A stretch of 48,152 nt of DNA, from contig NZ_LNAM01000135.1 of the NCBI RefSeq assembly GCF_001461035.1, positions 1-48,152 of the forward strand, read 5' to 3'. The notes beneath the pieces are model-generated. The model was not told the DNA's origin. It worked only from the letters and a program-made list of their open reading frames with translations, and made no database searches. The position numbers and the translations under genes were made by a program. Origin of the DNA: Acetivibrio ethanolgignens (lineage in GTDB: Bacteria; Bacillota; Clostridia; Lachnospirales; Lachnospiraceae). Positions 6,302 to 15,171 of the stretch are shown here, one piece after another (position 1 is the stretch's first letter; each line of letters begins with the position of its first letter).

Positions 6302-8875
6302 ATGAGATTCTTAAGGTTTAATAATAAGGGGAAAAAAGTAAAACTGCTTTCTACTCTTTTGGCAGTTTCTGTGGCTTTTCAGGCTCTTTCTGTGCCTGCC
6401 TTTGCTGTAGAGGCGAGTGCCGGAAGGACTATCCAGTGGGGAGAGGAGAAGCTTAAGGACCTGCAACAGAGGATAGAGTCCTTAGCTTCTCCGGATGCAC
6501 AGGAAGCAGAGGATACTGCTTTGAATCTGAAAAATGTAAAGCTGGATATAGGCGAGGAGCTTTCGCTGGAGCTTATAGGGAAAGCAGGTGTAATAAAGGA
6601 TGGTGTAGAATGGTTTTGCAGAACCAGGATTCCGGAGGATAAGCTGTATTCAGCAGCAGGCTCGGAGGAAGCCTTGCTTTGCTTAAGCCTTAGTAAGGAG
6701 GGACGCATCACGGCAAAGAGGCCTGGTTCTCTGGAGGTATGGGCGAAGTGGGGAGACACTCTGTATTGCTGCGGTGTGACTGTTCGTACAGAGTATGAGA
6801 CTTTAGTGGAAAAGGAAAGAAAACAGGCAGACATAAGGGCAGAGGAAATTGTGAAGGATATGATGCATCTGAAGGATGTGGATAAGGTTTTAGCAGCCCA
6901 TGATTATCTGGTAAGCCATGTGGTATATGATATGGACTATCTGCTTGGAGGTGCCGAAGGAGCTCTGCTGAATGGAAGGGCTGTCTGTGCCGGATATGCC
7001 CAGGCATTCCTGAAGCTTATGGAGAAGCTGAATGTAAATTGCCGTTGTGTCGCCGGATATGCCGGACAGGAGGAGCATCTGTGGAATAAGGTTGAGCTGG
7101 AGGGAGAATGGTATTTCCTGGATGTTACCTGGGATGACCGTGATTTCATAGACTACACCTACTGCCTTATTGATCCTGAGACCCTTGGAAGGGATCATAA
7201 GGGCTGGTATACTCCAATAGATGAAGCTTATGGAACAAAGTACAGATACTATCCTTATGAAAAACAGGGGATGCTTGCAAGGAATAAGGAAGAGCTTGCT
7301 GCCATACTTTCTCAACAGTTTGATGCCACTACCGGAGCAGAGGCCATGATAGATGTCCTGATTCCTACGGAAATGCATCGCAATGAGATAACAGACAGAC
7401 TGGAGAAAATAGCAGGTAGAAGTGCCGATATAAATAAGCAAAGAAATTGGATCGTAGGAGACTATACCCGATATGTTTATAAGGTAAGCAATATCAGCCC
7501 TCAGCCGGCAAAGGAGGTTAAGCTTCTTTGTGTAGAGCCGGGGAATGGAGAAGGGGAAACTACGACGAAGCTGAGATTGAAATTTGACCAGGAGGTGGAA
7601 GGGCTTTCTGCTTCCAATATCTTTTTAAAGGATGCTGATAAGGGAGTGCTGGAGGATAAAGGAAATGGCACTTATGAGCTGCCGATTTATAATATCCGGG
7701 TTGGAGATAAAACACAGCTGCCGGTGGAGATACGTAAACGAGGCTTTGAGATTACTCCTGCATCAGAAAGCTTTCTGGTTAGTGTAATAAGGGAGGATAA
7801 GCCTCAGGCGACCTTCGAAGCGGTGGGCAGGTTCACAGGGCTTCTTTCCAATCTGGAGCCGGGGATGGAATATACGGTAGGAGATGGAGTATGGCATAAG
7901 GTCAATTCAGAGGAGCCGGTTCTGGTAGAGCCTATGTATCAAAGGCCTGTTTCTGTTATAAAAAGGAGCAGCAGTCCTGAAAAAATAGATTCTGAGGTTC
8001 AAAGGATTGTTTTACAATGGCCGGATGAGCCTAGATGGGTAAGAGCAGAAGCTGGGAAATTAACTAACCTGCGCAAGCAGATGGAATACCAAAAGGAAGG
8101 GGACACCTATTGGAGTCTTTGTACCGAAAGAGAGATCACAGGACTTTCGGCTGGTGTGTACTATGTGCGATATAAAGGATATGGAACTACCCTGGCCTCT
8201 GAGCCTCAAAGGGTCGTCATCCTCCAGTCTGCAACAAATGGCAGTACTGCTGCTTCCGGGCGGCCTTCGTGGAAGGAAAATGCAGCTACACAGCCGCCGG
8301 TTCCGGTAGAACCAGTGCAGCCAGAGCCGGTGCAGCCAGTCCCGCCGGTACCAGTGCAGTCAGAGCCGGTACAGCCAGTTCCGCCAGTTCCGCCAGTCCC
8401 ACCGGTACCAGCAGAGCCAGTTCCGGTAAAGCCGGCAATGGTTGAGGATAAAGTTATCTCGAAGGATTTGGAATATAAGATTTCCTCTGCAGAGGGTAAA
8501 AAACTTGTTTTAGAGAAGAAAGGAAAGCAAAAAGCTAATAAAGTAACGATCCCGGCGGTTATAAATGTAAATAAAGCTGATTTTGCGGTGACGGGGCTTG
8601 CATCAGGGGCTTTCAAGGGTGATAAGGAGCTTAAGCATATTGTTATTGGTGCAAATATCACTGTTATTGGGAAGGAATGCTTTAAAAACTGCACACAGCT
8701 TAAAAAACTTACCTTTAAGGGAAAAGAAATTAAAGCAATTGGGAAAAATGCTTTTCAGGGTATTAAAAATGAGGTTATTGTTGAGCTTCCGAAAAATACG
8801 ACAGGAGCAGAGCAGAAAAAAATAGAAAAAATACTTAAGAATGCGGGGTTGAAAAAATTTAAGATAAAAAAATAA
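6302..8875 (+). CDS. secreted transglutaminase-like protein with Pro-rich linker and BspA-type leucine-rich repeats
   Basis: About 857 residues. A signal peptide (KLLSTLLAVSVAFQALSVPA-FA) is followed by a transglutaminase/cysteine-protease core with the triad visible: C229 in GRAVCAGYA, H259 in EEHLWNKV and D274 in LDVTWDD. Two or more beta-rich modules follow. Next comes a proline/valine repeat linker (about residues 660-710), then a C-terminal BspA-type repeat domain (ASGAFKGDKELKHIVIG, ITVIGKECFKNCTQLKKLTF). The architecture suggests a cell-surface protein that modifies or binds peptides in the wall. Two in-frame starts exist: ATG 6290 abuts the GGAGG, so ATG 6302, 11 bases from it and just after the TAG of the upstream gene, is preferred. 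Tight coupling to the c-di-GMP enzyme suggests coordinated expression. Confidence 0.85.
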   Translation: MRFLRFNNKGKKVKLLSTLLAVSVAFQALSVPAFAVEASAGRTIQWGEEKLKDLQQRIESLASPDAQEAEDTALNLKNVKLDIGEELSLELIGKAGVIKDGVEWFCRTRIPEDKLYSAAGSEEALLCLSLSKEGRITAKRPGSLEVWAKWGDTLYCCGVTVRTEYETLVEKERKQADIRAEEIVKDMMHLKDVDKVLAAHDYLVSHVVYDMDYLLGGAEGALLNGRAVCAGYAQAFLKLMEKLNVNCRCVAGYAGQEEHLWNKVELEGEWYFLDVTWDDRDFIDYTYCLIDPETLGRDHKGWYTPIDEAYGTKYRYYPYEKQGMLARNKEELAAILSQQFDATTGAEAMIDVLIPTEMHRNEITDRLEKIAGRSADINKQRNWIVGDYTRYVYKVSNISPQPAKEVKLLCVEPGNGEGETTTKLRLKFDQEVEGLSASNIFLKDADKGVLEDKGNGTYELPIYNIRVGDKTQLPVEIRKRGFEITPASESFLVSVIREDKPQATFEAVGRFTGLLSNLEPGMEYTVGDGVWHKVNSEEPVLVEPMYQRPVSVIKRSSSPEKIDSEVQRIVLQWPDEPRWVRAEAGKLTNLRKQMEYQKEGDTYWSLCTEREITGLSAGVYYVRYKGYGTTLASEPQRVVILQSATNGSTAASGRPSWKENAATQPPVPVEPVQPEPVQPVPPVPVQSEPVQPVPPVPPVPPVPAEPVPVKPAMVEDKVISKDLEYKISSAEGKKLVLEKKGKQKANKVTIPAVINVNKADFAVTGLASGAFKGDKELKHIVIGANITVIGKECFKNCTQLKKLTFKGKEIKAIGKNAFQGIKNEVIVELPKNTTGAEQKKIEKILKNAGLKKFKIKK
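8287..8434 (+). repeat. degenerate Pro-Val coding repeat
   Basis: Short tandem units such as ccagtgcag, ccagagccggtg and ccgccagtccca encode the PVP/QPxPV linker of the surface protein. The same low-complexity DNA creates a long Gly/Thr-rich antisense frame that is not a gene. Copy number is likely to vary between strains. Confidence 0.75.
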
Positions 8876-8902
8876 ACATGATACTGAAGGAAAGATAAAG
8901 GA

Positions 8903-8934
8903 AGGTCCGGAATGTGTTTCCGGACCTCTTTTTA
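8903..8934 (+). terminator. rho-independent terminator after the surface protein gene
   Basis: A perfect 10-bp stem (aggtccggaa / ttccggacct) with a 4-base loop is followed by ctcttttta. It lies 27 bases after the stop. Confidence 0.85.
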
Positions 8935-8965
8935 TTCGATAGGAAAGTGCGTCCTATCGAATAAA
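8931..8965. repeat. perfect 14-bp inverted repeat
   Basis: Arms tttattcgatagga and tcctatcgaataaa enclose a 7-base loop. Being flanked by T on one side and A on the other, it can work as a terminator in both directions. It immediately follows the previous hairpin. Confidence 0.8.
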
Positions 8966-8995
8966 AAACGCTCCGCTAAGGATCGCACTGCGGAG
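8963..8995 (-). terminator. terminator candidate for the AIM24-family gene
   Basis: On the minus strand a ctccgc / gcggag stem is followed by cgtttttt. Between it and the stop codon lie two more hairpins: a GC-rich one (ccgcctgcggcgg, minus strand) and gagtttg / caaactc at about 9036-9055. Confidence 0.55.
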
Positions 8996-9063
8996 GCGTG
9001 GAAGATGTCACTTTCGCGACCCGCCGCAGGCGGAGAGTTTGCTTTACAAACTCTTTGCTAAAA

Positions 9064-9741
9064 TTATTTCGATGGAACCATACGGATAATACGGCCTGCG
9101 AAATCGTTGAAATTCTGTGTCTGTAAGATGACTTTTCCAGGACCGGTCAAGCGGGTGAGAAATAGACCTTCACCACCAAAGAACATATTTTTAAGACCCT
9201 TTACGGTTTCAATTTCGTAAGAAACAGAAGGCTCAAAACCAACAACATTGCCGGTATCTACTTTGAGAACTTCGCCCGGAGCCAGCTCCTTTTCGATTTT
9301 ATCTCCATCAATTTCCAGAAAAACTACGCCGTTACCATGAATTGTTTGAAGGATAAACCCTTCACCACCAAATAGGCCGGCGGAGAATTTTTTTGTAAAG
9401 GTTACAGACAGCTCAATACCAGGCTCGGCACATAAAAAGGCATCCTTCTGGCAGATAAGTCCTGCACGGCCATCCATATGAATAGGAAGAATTTCTCCGG
9501 CAACGGTGGAAGAAAAGGCAACAGTAGCGTCATCACGCTCTGCACGATAGGTCGCCATAAAAAGAGATTCACCAGTAAACATTCGGCCAAGACCCTTCAT
9601 GAAGCCGCCCTTGATATTGCTGTCCATAGTAATGCCATCAGAGCACCATGCCATAGCTCCGGACTGTGTATACATACTTTCGCCGCGGTTTAATTTAACT
9701 TCGACAGCAGGCATAGTAGAGCCTAAAACTTTATATTGCAT
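9064..9741 (-). CDS. AIM24 / TIGR00266-family protein
   Basis: 225 residues. The TIGR00266/AIM24 (DUF124) double-stranded beta-helix family is recognisable from SGAMAWCSDGI near the N-terminus, FGGEGFILQTIHGNG-type glycine-rich turns, and a second internal repeat GLKNMFFGGEGLFLTRLTGP. Function is not established in bacteria; mitochondrial AIM24 relatives affect respiratory-chain assembly. There is no signal peptide or membrane segment. The start has AGGAGG with good spacing and a consensus promoter (9771-9799). It is monocistronic, with its own terminator region. Confidence 0.88.
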   Translation of the reverse strand: MQYKVLGSTMPAVEVKLNRGESMYTQSGAMAWCSDGITMDSNIKGGFMKGLGRMFTGESLFMATYRAERDDATVAFSSTVAGEILPIHMDGRAGLICQKDAFLCAEPGIELSVTFTKKFSAGLFGGEGFILQTIHGNGVVFLEIDGDKIEKELAPGEVLKVDTGNVVGFEPSVSYEIETVKGLKNMFFGGEGLFLTRLTGPGKVILQTQNFNDFAGRIIRMVPSK

Positions 9742-9770
9742 ATCTTATCCTCCTAGTATTTGATAAATTA

Positions 9771-9799
9771 ATTCTAAAGGATTAAGGGGAGAGTGTCAA
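9771..9799 (-). promoter_or_regulatory. sigma-A type promoter of the AIM24-family gene
   Basis: On the minus strand TTGACA (9794-9799), a 17-base spacer and TAGAAT (9771-9776) lie about 30 bases before the start codon. Confidence 0.8.
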
Positions 9800-9828
9800 T
9801 GGAAAGGTAAAATATCTGAGAATTTATC

Positions 9829-9857
9829 TTTACATCAATGGGATAAAATGCTATATT
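9829..9857 (+). promoter_or_regulatory. sigma-A type promoter of the YitT-family gene
   Basis: TTTACA (9829-9834), 17 bases, TATATT (9852-9857). The predicted transcription start near 9864 leaves almost no leader before ATG 9870, which supports ATG 9891 as the true start. Confidence 0.65.
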
Positions 9858-9890
9858 TGGAATGGAATTATGAGAGATAGGAGCGAGGGC

Positions 9891-10760
9891 ATGAAAAAGG
9901 CAGATGACAGCAGGCTGAAGCGGGTAGATTGGATAAGGGAAGGACTGATATTGACAGCAGCTATGGTAATTATTGCTGTATCTGTATATTTTTTTCTGAT
10001 TCCCAGCCATACATCTATTAGTAGTATTTCGGGACTGGCGATTGTACTGAGCAATCTGGTACCCCTATCCATATCAATGATTACTTTGCTGCTAAATACG
10101 GTTCTGCTGGTGATTGGATTTTTTACTTGTGGAAAGGAATTTGGAGGTAAGACGGTATATACCAGTATTCTGCTTCCTGTTTTGCTGGCAATGCTAGAGA
10201 GATTATTCCCAAACAACCAGTCCTTTACTGGCAGTGCGGAACTTGATATAGTATGCTATATTTTTCTGGTCAGTGTGGGCTTAAGTATTTTGTTTAACAG
10301 GAATGCTTCCTCTGGCGGATTAGATATTGTTGCTAAAATTATGAATAAGTATTTTCATATGGAGCTTGGCAAAGCGATGTCGCTTTCCGGTATGTGTGTA
10401 GCACTTTCCTCTGCTCTGGTGTACGATAAGAAAACCGTTGTTTTAAGTGTTCTTGGAACCTATTTAAATGGTATGGTGCTGGATCATTTTATTTTTGGAC
10501 AGAAGCTGAAGCGTCGTGTCTGTATTATTACAAAAAAAGAAGAAGCTGTCCGGCACTTTATTATTCATGAGCTTCATAGCGGGGCAACGATTTATGAGGC
10601 TATTGGTGCTTACAATATGGAAAAACGAAATGAGATTATTACAATTGTGGATAAGAACGAATACCAGAGGCTGATGAGCTATATTAACAAGGAAGATCCG
10701 GATGCATTTATCACGGTGTACACAGTGGCAGATATGCGGTACCAGCCGAAGGTTTGGTAA
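9891..10760 (+). CDS. YitT-family membrane protein with C-terminal DUF2179
   Basis: About 289 residues. Five to six hydrophobic segments span roughly residues 25-200 (LTAAMVIIAVSVYFFLIP, MITLLLNTVLLVIGFFTC, FLVSVGLSILFNRNASSGGL). The 'SSGGLDIVAKIMNKY' signature belongs to YitT/DUF161 proteins. The soluble C-terminus (KRRVCIITKKEEAVRHFII... ITIVDKNEYQRLMSYI) is DUF2179, a small ferredoxin-like domain that may bind a ligand or nucleotide. Transport substrate is unknown. ATG 9891 is chosen over 9870 because AGGAG lies 7 bases upstream and because of the mapped promoter. Confidence 0.85.
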   Translation: MKKADDSRLKRVDWIREGLILTAAMVIIAVSVYFFLIPSHTSISSISGLAIVLSNLVPLSISMITLLLNTVLLVIGFFTCGKEFGGKTVYTSILLPVLLAMLERLFPNNQSFTGSAELDIVCYIFLVSVGLSILFNRNASSGGLDIVAKIMNKYFHMELGKAMSLSGMCVALSSALVYDKKTVVLSVLGTYLNGMVLDHFIFGQKLKRRVCIITKKEEAVRHFIIHELHSGATIYEAIGAYNMEKRNEIITIVDKNEYQRLMSYINKEDPDAFITVYTVADMRYQPKVW

Positions 10761-10769
10761 AATTCTACC

Positions 10770-10798
10770 TTGACAAAAATGGATTTTGCGAATACACT
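10770..10798 (+). promoter_or_regulatory. promoter of the metG-tatD-rsmA operon
   Basis: TTGACA, a 17-base spacer and TACACT lie 31 bases before the metG start. The leader is too short to hold a T-box. Confidence 0.8.
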
Positions 10799-10829
10799 TA
10801 ACAATAATTTTATGAAAGAGGAGATTACA

Positions 10830-12806
10830 ATGGAAAAGAAACCTTATTATTTGACAACTGCGATTGCTTATACCTCGGGTAAGCCGCATATTGGAAACAC
10901 TTACGAAGCAGTGCTGGCTGATAGTATCGTGCGTTTTAAAAGATACCAGGGCTATGATGTACGGTTCCAGACTGGTACTGATGAGCATGGACAGAAGATT
11001 GAAATGAAAGCAGAAGAGGCTGGCGTAACACCAAAGGAATTTGTAGATGGTGTTGCAGGAGAAATCAAGTCTATCTGGGATTTAATGAATACTTCTTATG
11101 ATAAGTTTATCCGTACAACGGATGATTATCATGAGAAGCAGGTACAGAAGATTTTCAAAAAGCTTTATGATCAGGGAGATATCTATAAGGGATATTATGA
11201 AGGAATGTACTGTACTCCTTGCGAGTCCTTTTTCACCTCCTCCCAGCTGGTAGACGGCAAATGCCCGGACTGTGGAAGAGAGTGCCAGCCTGCAAAGGAA
11301 GAGGCTTATTTTCTGAAGCTTTCCAAGTATACAGACCCTTTAATTGAGCACATTAATACCCATCCGGAATTTATTCAGCCGGAGTCCCGTAAGAATGAGA
11401 TGATGAATAACTTCCTTCTGCCGGGCCTGCAGGATTTGTGCGTGTCCAGAACCTCTTTTAAATGGGGAATTCCGGTGGATTTTGATGACAAGCATGTGGT
11501 CTATGTGTGGATAGATGCTTTAAGTAACTATATTACCGGTCTGGGCTATGACCAGGATGGCAGCAGCGGAGAGTTATTTGAGAAATACTGGCCGGCAGAC
11601 CTGCATCTGATTGGTAAGGATATCCTTCGTTTCCATACGATTTACTGGCCAATTATGCTGATGGCTCTTGACCTCCCTCTGCCAAAGCAGATTTTTGGAC
11701 ACCCATGGCTGCTGCAGGGTGATGGCAAGATGAGCAAATCCAAGGGAAATGTTATCTATGCAGATGACCTGGTGAATTTATTTGGTGTAGATGCGGTACG
11801 TTATTTTGTGCTTCATGAGATGCCATTTGAAAATGATGGTGTGATTACCTGGGAGCTTTTAGTTGAGCGAATGAATTCTGAGCTTGCAAATACTCTGGGT
11901 AACCTGGTAAATCGTACAATTTCCATGTCCAATAAGTATTTTGGTGGTGCTGTAAATAATGCTGGGGTAAAGGAGCCGGTAGATGATGAGTTAATTGCTC
12001 TTTCTCTGGAGACGCCAAGGAAGGTGGAGCATAAGATGGATGAGCTTCGGATTGCCGATGCTATTTCTGAGATATTCACTTTATTTAAAAGATGCAACAA
12101 ATATATTGATGAGACAATGCCTTGGGCACTGGCAAAGGAAGAGGAAAAAAAGCCTCGGCTGGAAACTGTACTTTACAACCTGGTAGAGAGTATTTCTATT
12201 GGGGCAAATCTGTTAAAGCCCTTTATGCCTGAGACATCAGATAAGATTCTGGCACAGTTAAATGCACCGGAGAGAAGCTTAGAGGAGCTCTCCCAGTTTG
12301 GGGCTTATGTATCCGGTAATAAGGTAACGGATGCTCCTGAGATTTTGTTCCAGCGTCTGGATGTGAATGAGGTGCTTGTAAAGGCAGCTGAGATTCAGGC
12401 AGCACAGGCAGCAGCGAATGGAGGTGCTACAGAGGCTACTTCTGATAATGAGGAGCCGGTAATTGATATTGAAGCAAAGCCGGAGATTACCTTTGATGAT
12501 TTTGAGAAGCTTCAGTTCCAGGTAGGTGAGATTATTGCCTGTGAGGAGGTTCCGAAGTCCAAGAAGCTTTTATGCTCCCAGGTGCGTATCGGAAGCCAGG
12601 TAAAACAGATTGTTTCCGGCATCAAGCAGCATTACACTGCAGAGGAGATGGTTGGTAAGAAGGTTATGGTTTTAGTGAACCTTAAACCTGCGAAGCTGGC
12701 TGGTGTGCTGTCTGAGGGTATGCTTTTGTGTGCAGAAGGCGAGGATGGAGAGCTGGCACTGATGACACCAGAGAAAAAGATGCCTGCTGGTGCAGAAATT
12801 GCGTAA
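10830..12806 (+). CDS. metG: methionyl-tRNA synthetase
   Basis: Charges tRNA-Met in the cytosol. From ATG 10830 the product is 658 residues. It begins with TTAIAYTSGKPHIGN, containing the class I 'HIGH' equivalent PHIG. A zinc knuckle region (CTPCESF...CPDCGREC) and KMSKS at 300-304 (GDGKMSKSKGN) follow. Residues from about 550 form the fused C-terminal tRNA-binding (Arc1p/EMAP-like) domain (ITFDDFEKLQFQVGEI). The start at 10830 is preferred over upstream in-frame codons because it has AAAGAGGAG at good spacing and lies downstream of the consensus promoter. It heads an operon with tatD (14-base gap) and rsmA. Confidence 0.97.
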   Translation: MEKKPYYLTTAIAYTSGKPHIGNTYEAVLADSIVRFKRYQGYDVRFQTGTDEHGQKIEMKAEEAGVTPKEFVDGVAGEIKSIWDLMNTSYDKFIRTTDDYHEKQVQKIFKKLYDQGDIYKGYYEGMYCTPCESFFTSSQLVDGKCPDCGRECQPAKEEAYFLKLSKYTDPLIEHINTHPEFIQPESRKNEMMNNFLLPGLQDLCVSRTSFKWGIPVDFDDKHVVYVWIDALSNYITGLGYDQDGSSGELFEKYWPADLHLIGKDILRFHTIYWPIMLMALDLPLPKQIFGHPWLLQGDGKMSKSKGNVIYADDLVNLFGVDAVRYFVLHEMPFENDGVITWELLVERMNSELANTLGNLVNRTISMSNKYFGGAVNNAGVKEPVDDELIALSLETPRKVEHKMDELRIADAISEIFTLFKRCNKYIDETMPWALAKEEEKKPRLETVLYNLVESISIGANLLKPFMPETSDKILAQLNAPERSLEELSQFGAYVSGNKVTDAPEILFQRLDVNEVLVKAAEIQAAQAAANGGATEATSDNEEPVIDIEAKPEITFDDFEKLQFQVGEIIACEEVPKSKKLLCSQVRIGSQVKQIVSGIKQHYTAEEMVGKKVMVLVNLKPAKLAGVLSEGMLLCAEGEDGELALMTPEKKMPAGAEIA

Positions 12807-12820
12807 TCGGAGATTTTTAA

Positions 12821-13594
12821 ATGGAAGCAAGGATATTTGAAACCCATGCCCATTATGAGGACAGGCAGTTTGATGAGGACCGTGAGGAGCTTTTGAAAAG
12901 CCTGCCCCTAAATGGCATTGAGTTTGTGGTAAATGTAAGCTCCAGTCTGGAGACAGTAAAACGCACCCTGGAGCTTACGAAAGGATATGATTTTATATAT
13001 GGTGCCGTAGGTGTACATCCGGAGGAGGCTTTGGAGCTTACGGAGGAGAGCTTTGCATGGCTTTCAGAGCAGCTTTCCTGTGATAAGATAGTAGCCGTCG
13101 GTGAAATTGGTCTGGATTATTACTGGAAAGAGCCGGATCCGGCGGTTCAGAAAATCTGGTTTGAACGACAAATTGCTCTGGCACGGGAAAAACAGCTGCC
13201 GATGATTATTCATAGCCGGGATGCGGCAAAGGATACTTATGAGCTGATGAAGGCTGGTCATGCTGAGGAGGCTGGTGGTGTAATCCACTGCTTTTCCTAT
13301 GCAAAGGAAATAGCAGAAAAATTTCTGGATATGGGCTTTTATTTAGGCATTGGCGGGGTGGTAACCTTCAAAAACAGCAAAAAGCTTAAGGAGGTTGTAG
13401 AGTATGCACCTCTGGAGCGGATTCTGCTGGAAACAGACTGCCCTTATATGGCGCCGGTGCCAAACCGGGGCAAACGCAATTCTTCTTTAAATCTAATCTA
13501 TGTGGCAGAAGAAATCGGAAGGCTAAAGGGATGCTCTACCGATGAGGTAATTGCACAGACTACAAAAAATGCAAGGAAAATGTATCGTATTTAG
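12821..13594 (+). CDS. tatD: TatD-family metal-dependent hydrolase / DNase
   Basis: 257 residues of an amidohydrolase-fold TIM barrel. Metal ligands are visible: the N-terminal HAH of ETHAHYED, E in VAVGEIGLDYYW, H in IIHSRD, H in GVIHCFSYA and D in LLETDCPYMAP. TatD proteins act as 3'-5' nucleases on damaged DNA or RNA ends. The position between metG and rsmA is a common Firmicutes arrangement, here without the usual ribonuclease M5 gene. CGGAG precedes the start. Gap to rsmA is 14 bases. Confidence 0.93.
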   Translation: MEARIFETHAHYEDRQFDEDREELLKSLPLNGIEFVVNVSSSLETVKRTLELTKGYDFIYGAVGVHPEEALELTEESFAWLSEQLSCDKIVAVGEIGLDYYWKEPDPAVQKIWFERQIALAREKQLPMIIHSRDAAKDTYELMKAGHAEEAGGVIHCFSYAKEIAEKFLDMGFYLGIGGVVTFKNSKKLKEVVEYAPLERILLETDCPYMAPVPNRGKRNSSLNLIYVAEEIGRLKGCSTDEVIAQTTKNARKMYRI

Positions 13595-13608
13595 GAAAAG
13601 AGGGAAAG

Positions 13609-14478
13609 ATGGCGACATTAGGAATACCCCAGAACACAATAGAAATATTGAAAAAATATAATTTTAATTTCCAGAAGAAGTTCGGGCAGAATTTTCTAAT
13701 TGATATCCATGTGCTGGATAAGATTATGGAAGCTGCTGGTATTACAAAGGACGATTTTGTACTGGAAATTGGTCCTGGAATCGGTACAATGACCCAGTAT
13801 CTCTGCGAAAATGCAAGAGAAGTCGTGGCAGTTGAGATTGATAAAAATCTGATACCGATTTTGTCCGATACCCTTTCAGCTTATGACAATATAACTGTAA
13901 TTAACAAGGATATTTTAAAGCTGGATTTAAACCAACTGGCGAAGGAGAGAAATGGTGGAAGACCGATTAAGGTAGTTGCGAATCTTCCCTACTATATTAC
14001 CACACCAATTATTATGGGATTGTTTGAAAGCCATGTTCCGCTGGAAAGTATTACGGTCATGGTACAAAGGGAAGTAGCTGATAGGATGCAGGTAGGCCCG
14101 GGAACCAAGGATTATGGGGCACTTTCTTTAGCGGTGCAGTATTATGCAAGGCCGGAAATAGCTACCCATGTACCACCGAACTGCTTTATGCCACGGCCAA
14201 ATGTAGGCTCCGCTGTTATAAAGCTGATCTGCCATGAAAAGCCGCCGGTAGAGGTAGAGGATGAGAAGCTTATGTTTAAGGTTATTCGGGCGTCCTTTAA
14301 CCAAAGGCGGAAAACGTTGCAAAATGGCTTGAATAACTCACCGGAGATAGCTTTGCCAAAGGAGCAGATTACAGAGGTGATTAAAGAGGCTGGACTGCCA
14401 GCAGCGGTTAGGGGAGAGGCTCTGACTCTGGAGCAGTTTGCGGCTTTAAGCAACTGTATCGGGAAACGGCTAAAATAA
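13609..14478 (+). CDS. rsmA: 16S rRNA (adenine1518-N6/adenine1519-N6)-dimethyltransferase
   Basis: 289 residues. Dimethylates the two adjacent adenines in the 3' terminal helix of 16S rRNA during 30S maturation. The family signatures are present: FQKKFGQNFLID at the N-terminus, the SAM motif LEIGPGIGTMTQYL, VAVEIDKNLI for the ribose-binding acid, and the catalytic VANLPYYITTPI. A C-terminal helical domain (FNQRRKTLQNGL) binds rRNA. AGAGGGAAAG precedes the start. It is the last gene of the metG operon and is followed by a strong terminator. Confidence 0.96.
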   Translation: MATLGIPQNTIEILKKYNFNFQKKFGQNFLIDIHVLDKIMEAAGITKDDFVLEIGPGIGTMTQYLCENAREVVAVEIDKNLIPILSDTLSAYDNITVINKDILKLDLNQLAKERNGGRPIKVVANLPYYITTPIIMGLFESHVPLESITVMVQREVADRMQVGPGTKDYGALSLAVQYYARPEIATHVPPNCFMPRPNVGSAVIKLICHEKPPVEVEDEKLMFKVIRASFNQRRKTLQNGLNNSPEIALPKEQITEVIKEAGLPAAVRGEALTLEQFAALSNCIGKRLK

Positions 14479-14501
14479 ACAGAATAGCTCTTTTATAGCA
14501 T

Positions 14502-14547
14502 AAAAAAGGAGCTGTTGCATAAGGTAGTTAGTGCAAAGCTCCTTTTT
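14502..14547 (+). terminator. terminator of the metG-tatD-rsmA operon
   Basis: A long stem, aaaaaaggagct / agctccttttt, with an inner ttgca / tgcaa pairing, ends in T5. A second inverted repeat (aaagccc / gggcttt, 14585-14605) lies between it and the queT stop and may belong to the opposite strand. Confidence 0.85.
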
Positions 14548-14658
14548 GTGTTGAACTGAAGAGCCTTATGAGGGAAACTCTTCTAAAGCCCGGGAAAAGG
14601 GCTTTATGCACATTCAACGTAATATAAACAATTAAAATTTATGTTCTGTGACGTAGAC

Positions 14659-15144
14659 TTATTGCTCGCCGAAAATTGCATTTCTCTGCTTAGAAAGGGC
14701 AAGCAGGAGAAGTATTCCTAAAATACCGCAGGAAATAACCTCGCCGGCACCTACAGTCAGCATCATATAAGGAATACTGTCTTCAACAATACCATAGCCA
14801 TACCGGAGAATAAAAGGGACTCCGATGGTATTTCCGATAATCGGTGGCAGGCACACCAAAAGCTTATGTTTTCTCAATGCATAGGAAACAAAGGCGGCAG
14901 CCAAAGTAATTAGACTTCCACCAATGACGTCAAGCAGAATGCCTCCGGCAAGAATATTGCTTAAAAGGCAGCCGACAAAAAGTCCTGGTATCGCTGCTGG
15001 GGTGAAATAAGGCAGAATGGTAAGTGCCTCGGAAAAGCGGACCTGAATGACACCGGAGCTTAATCCAAGCATGTTGGCGACATAGGTCAGAACGACGTAG
15101 AGAGCTGCAATCATAGCAGCCTGGGTTAAAAATTTGTTTTTCAT
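14659..15144 (-). CDS. queT: QueT-family queuosine precursor transporter
   Basis: 161 residues with about five membrane segments (AAMIAALYVVLTYVANML, IPGLFVGCLLSNILAGGILL, LITLAAAFVSYAL, MMLTVGAGEVISCGILGILL). The pattern 'QVRFSEALTILPYFTPAAIPGL' is characteristic of QueT (COG4708), thought to be the substrate-binding component of an ECF-type importer for preQ1/preQ0. The gene lacks neighbours for queuosine synthesis, as expected for a salvage transporter. It starts after AAAGGAG and is preceded by a 94-nt leader with a pseudoknot and a consensus promoter. Confidence 0.9.
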   Translation of the reverse strand: MKNKFLTQAAMIAALYVVLTYVANMLGLSSGVIQVRFSEALTILPYFTPAAIPGLFVGCLLSNILAGGILLDVIGGSLITLAAAFVSYALRKHKLLVCLPPIIGNTIGVPFILRYGYGIVEDSIPYMMLTVGAGEVISCGILGILLLLALSKQRNAIFGEQ

Positions 15145-15171
15145 ATTCTTTTCTCCTTTAGTTTTGTTTTA

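Noticed and set aside
6379-7441. Several minus-strand frames of 70-183 codons
   Set aside because: They lie wholly inside the transglutaminase-like gene and lack starts with ribosome sites.
8206-8694. Long Gly/Thr-rich minus-strand frame
   Set aside because: It is the antisense of the Pro-Val repeat linker in the surface protein gene.
10740-10829. T-box riboswitch upstream of metG
   Set aside because: A consensus promoter lies only 31 bases before the start, leaving no room for a leader.
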